A stretch of 5,489 nt of DNA, from contig JADLDQ010000339.1 of assembly GCA_020846575.1 (NCBI GenBank), positions 1 to 5,489 of the forward strand, given 5' to 3'. Below the pieces are notes generated by a model that saw nothing but the letters and a program-made list of their open reading frames with translations, was not told the DNA's origin and searched no databases. A program made the translations under genes and the position numbers. Below, piece after piece: positions 5,330 through 5,489 of the stretch (position 1 is the stretch's first letter; every line of letters starts with the position of its first letter). Source of the DNA: Burkholderiales bacterium. Lineage in GTDB: Bacteria; Pseudomonadota; Gammaproteobacteria; Burkholderiales; SG8-39.

Positions 5330-5489
5330 GCGCCGGCGAATCGGTGCGTTCCCTGCCTCGGGCAGCGCTCGCGGCTTGCGCTGCGCGCGCCGGGGCGCCG
5401 GGTGGTTCTTCTTCGGTCACACTCGGGCCGACCGGCGCAGGCACGGCCCCGGGAGCGGCACGCCCGCGGCGCGCGCGACAGGCGGGACG

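Larger units (their letters stand above)
5255..5489. other. Region upstream of moaA, no recognisable gene
   Basis: This is the leader and promoter region of the cofactor operon plus about 150 bases to the window edge. I read all three minus frames and the open plus frames at the right end. None gives a protein I recognise, and no start with a ribosome site is visible. In related bacteria other housekeeping genes can neighbour moaA, but I cannot identify the end of one here. The region contains a tandem 12-base repeat (5268-5291), the heptamers and a -10-like box described separately. Confidence 0.5.

Noticed and set aside
5326..5331. Plus-strand -10 box (TATAGC) for a divergent promoter
   Set aside because: The hexamer is a weaker match than the minus-strand TATACT it overlaps. 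No -35 element lies at suitable spacing and no plus-strand start follows inside the window.
5345..5489. C-terminus of an upstream gene such as rne on the minus strand
   Set aside because: I translated all three minus frames. One stops early and the others run on without any recognisable RNase E-like ending, so no gene is called.

Overview
This is a high-GC chromosomal window. All recognisable genes lie on the minus strand, so the window reads right to left. The MoaA and MobA sequences and the compact moaA-mobA-moeA order suggest a betaproteobacterium, perhaps of the Burkholderiales or Rhodocyclales. That assignment rests on remembered family resemblance, not on a phylogenetic marker.

The right two thirds (about 2229-5254) is a molybdenum-cofactor operon. 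moaA is the radical-SAM enzyme for the first step. mobA makes the guanine-dinucleotide form of the cofactor. moeA is the molybdate-insertion enzyme. mobA starts 18 bases after moaA, moeA overlaps mobA by four bases (ATGA), and the next gene overlaps moeA by one base (TGATG), so the set looks translationally coupled. The window carries the first and the last steps of the pathway. moaC, moaD, moaE and mogA are not here and must lie elsewhere. A TATACT box at 5324-5329 is the best promoter candidate. It sits among short heptamer repeats in an otherwise unrecognised leader.

The fourth operon member (1048-2229) is not a cofactor gene. It is a complete class A FAD-dependent aromatic hydroxylase that closely resembles 3-hydroxybenzoate 6-hydroxylase, which forms gentisate. 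Its coupling to moeA is the most unusual feature of the gene order.

Behind the hydroxylase, the gap at 523-1047 is not empty. The 808-1047 part reads on the minus strand as the decayed C-terminal end of an insertion-sequence transposase whose zinc-ribbon cysteines appear to have become arginines. Two inverted repeats lie in or just beyond it. The 523-768 part holds no gene I can support. The left edge (1-522) is the N-terminal 174 residues of a cysteine-type glutathione S-transferase with its own good ribosome binding site.

I see no tRNA, rRNA, CRISPR array, phage gene or clearly novel system. The points worth checking are the hydroxylase in the cofactor operon, the transposase relic next to it, a variant MoeA motif, and the repeats in the moaA leader.
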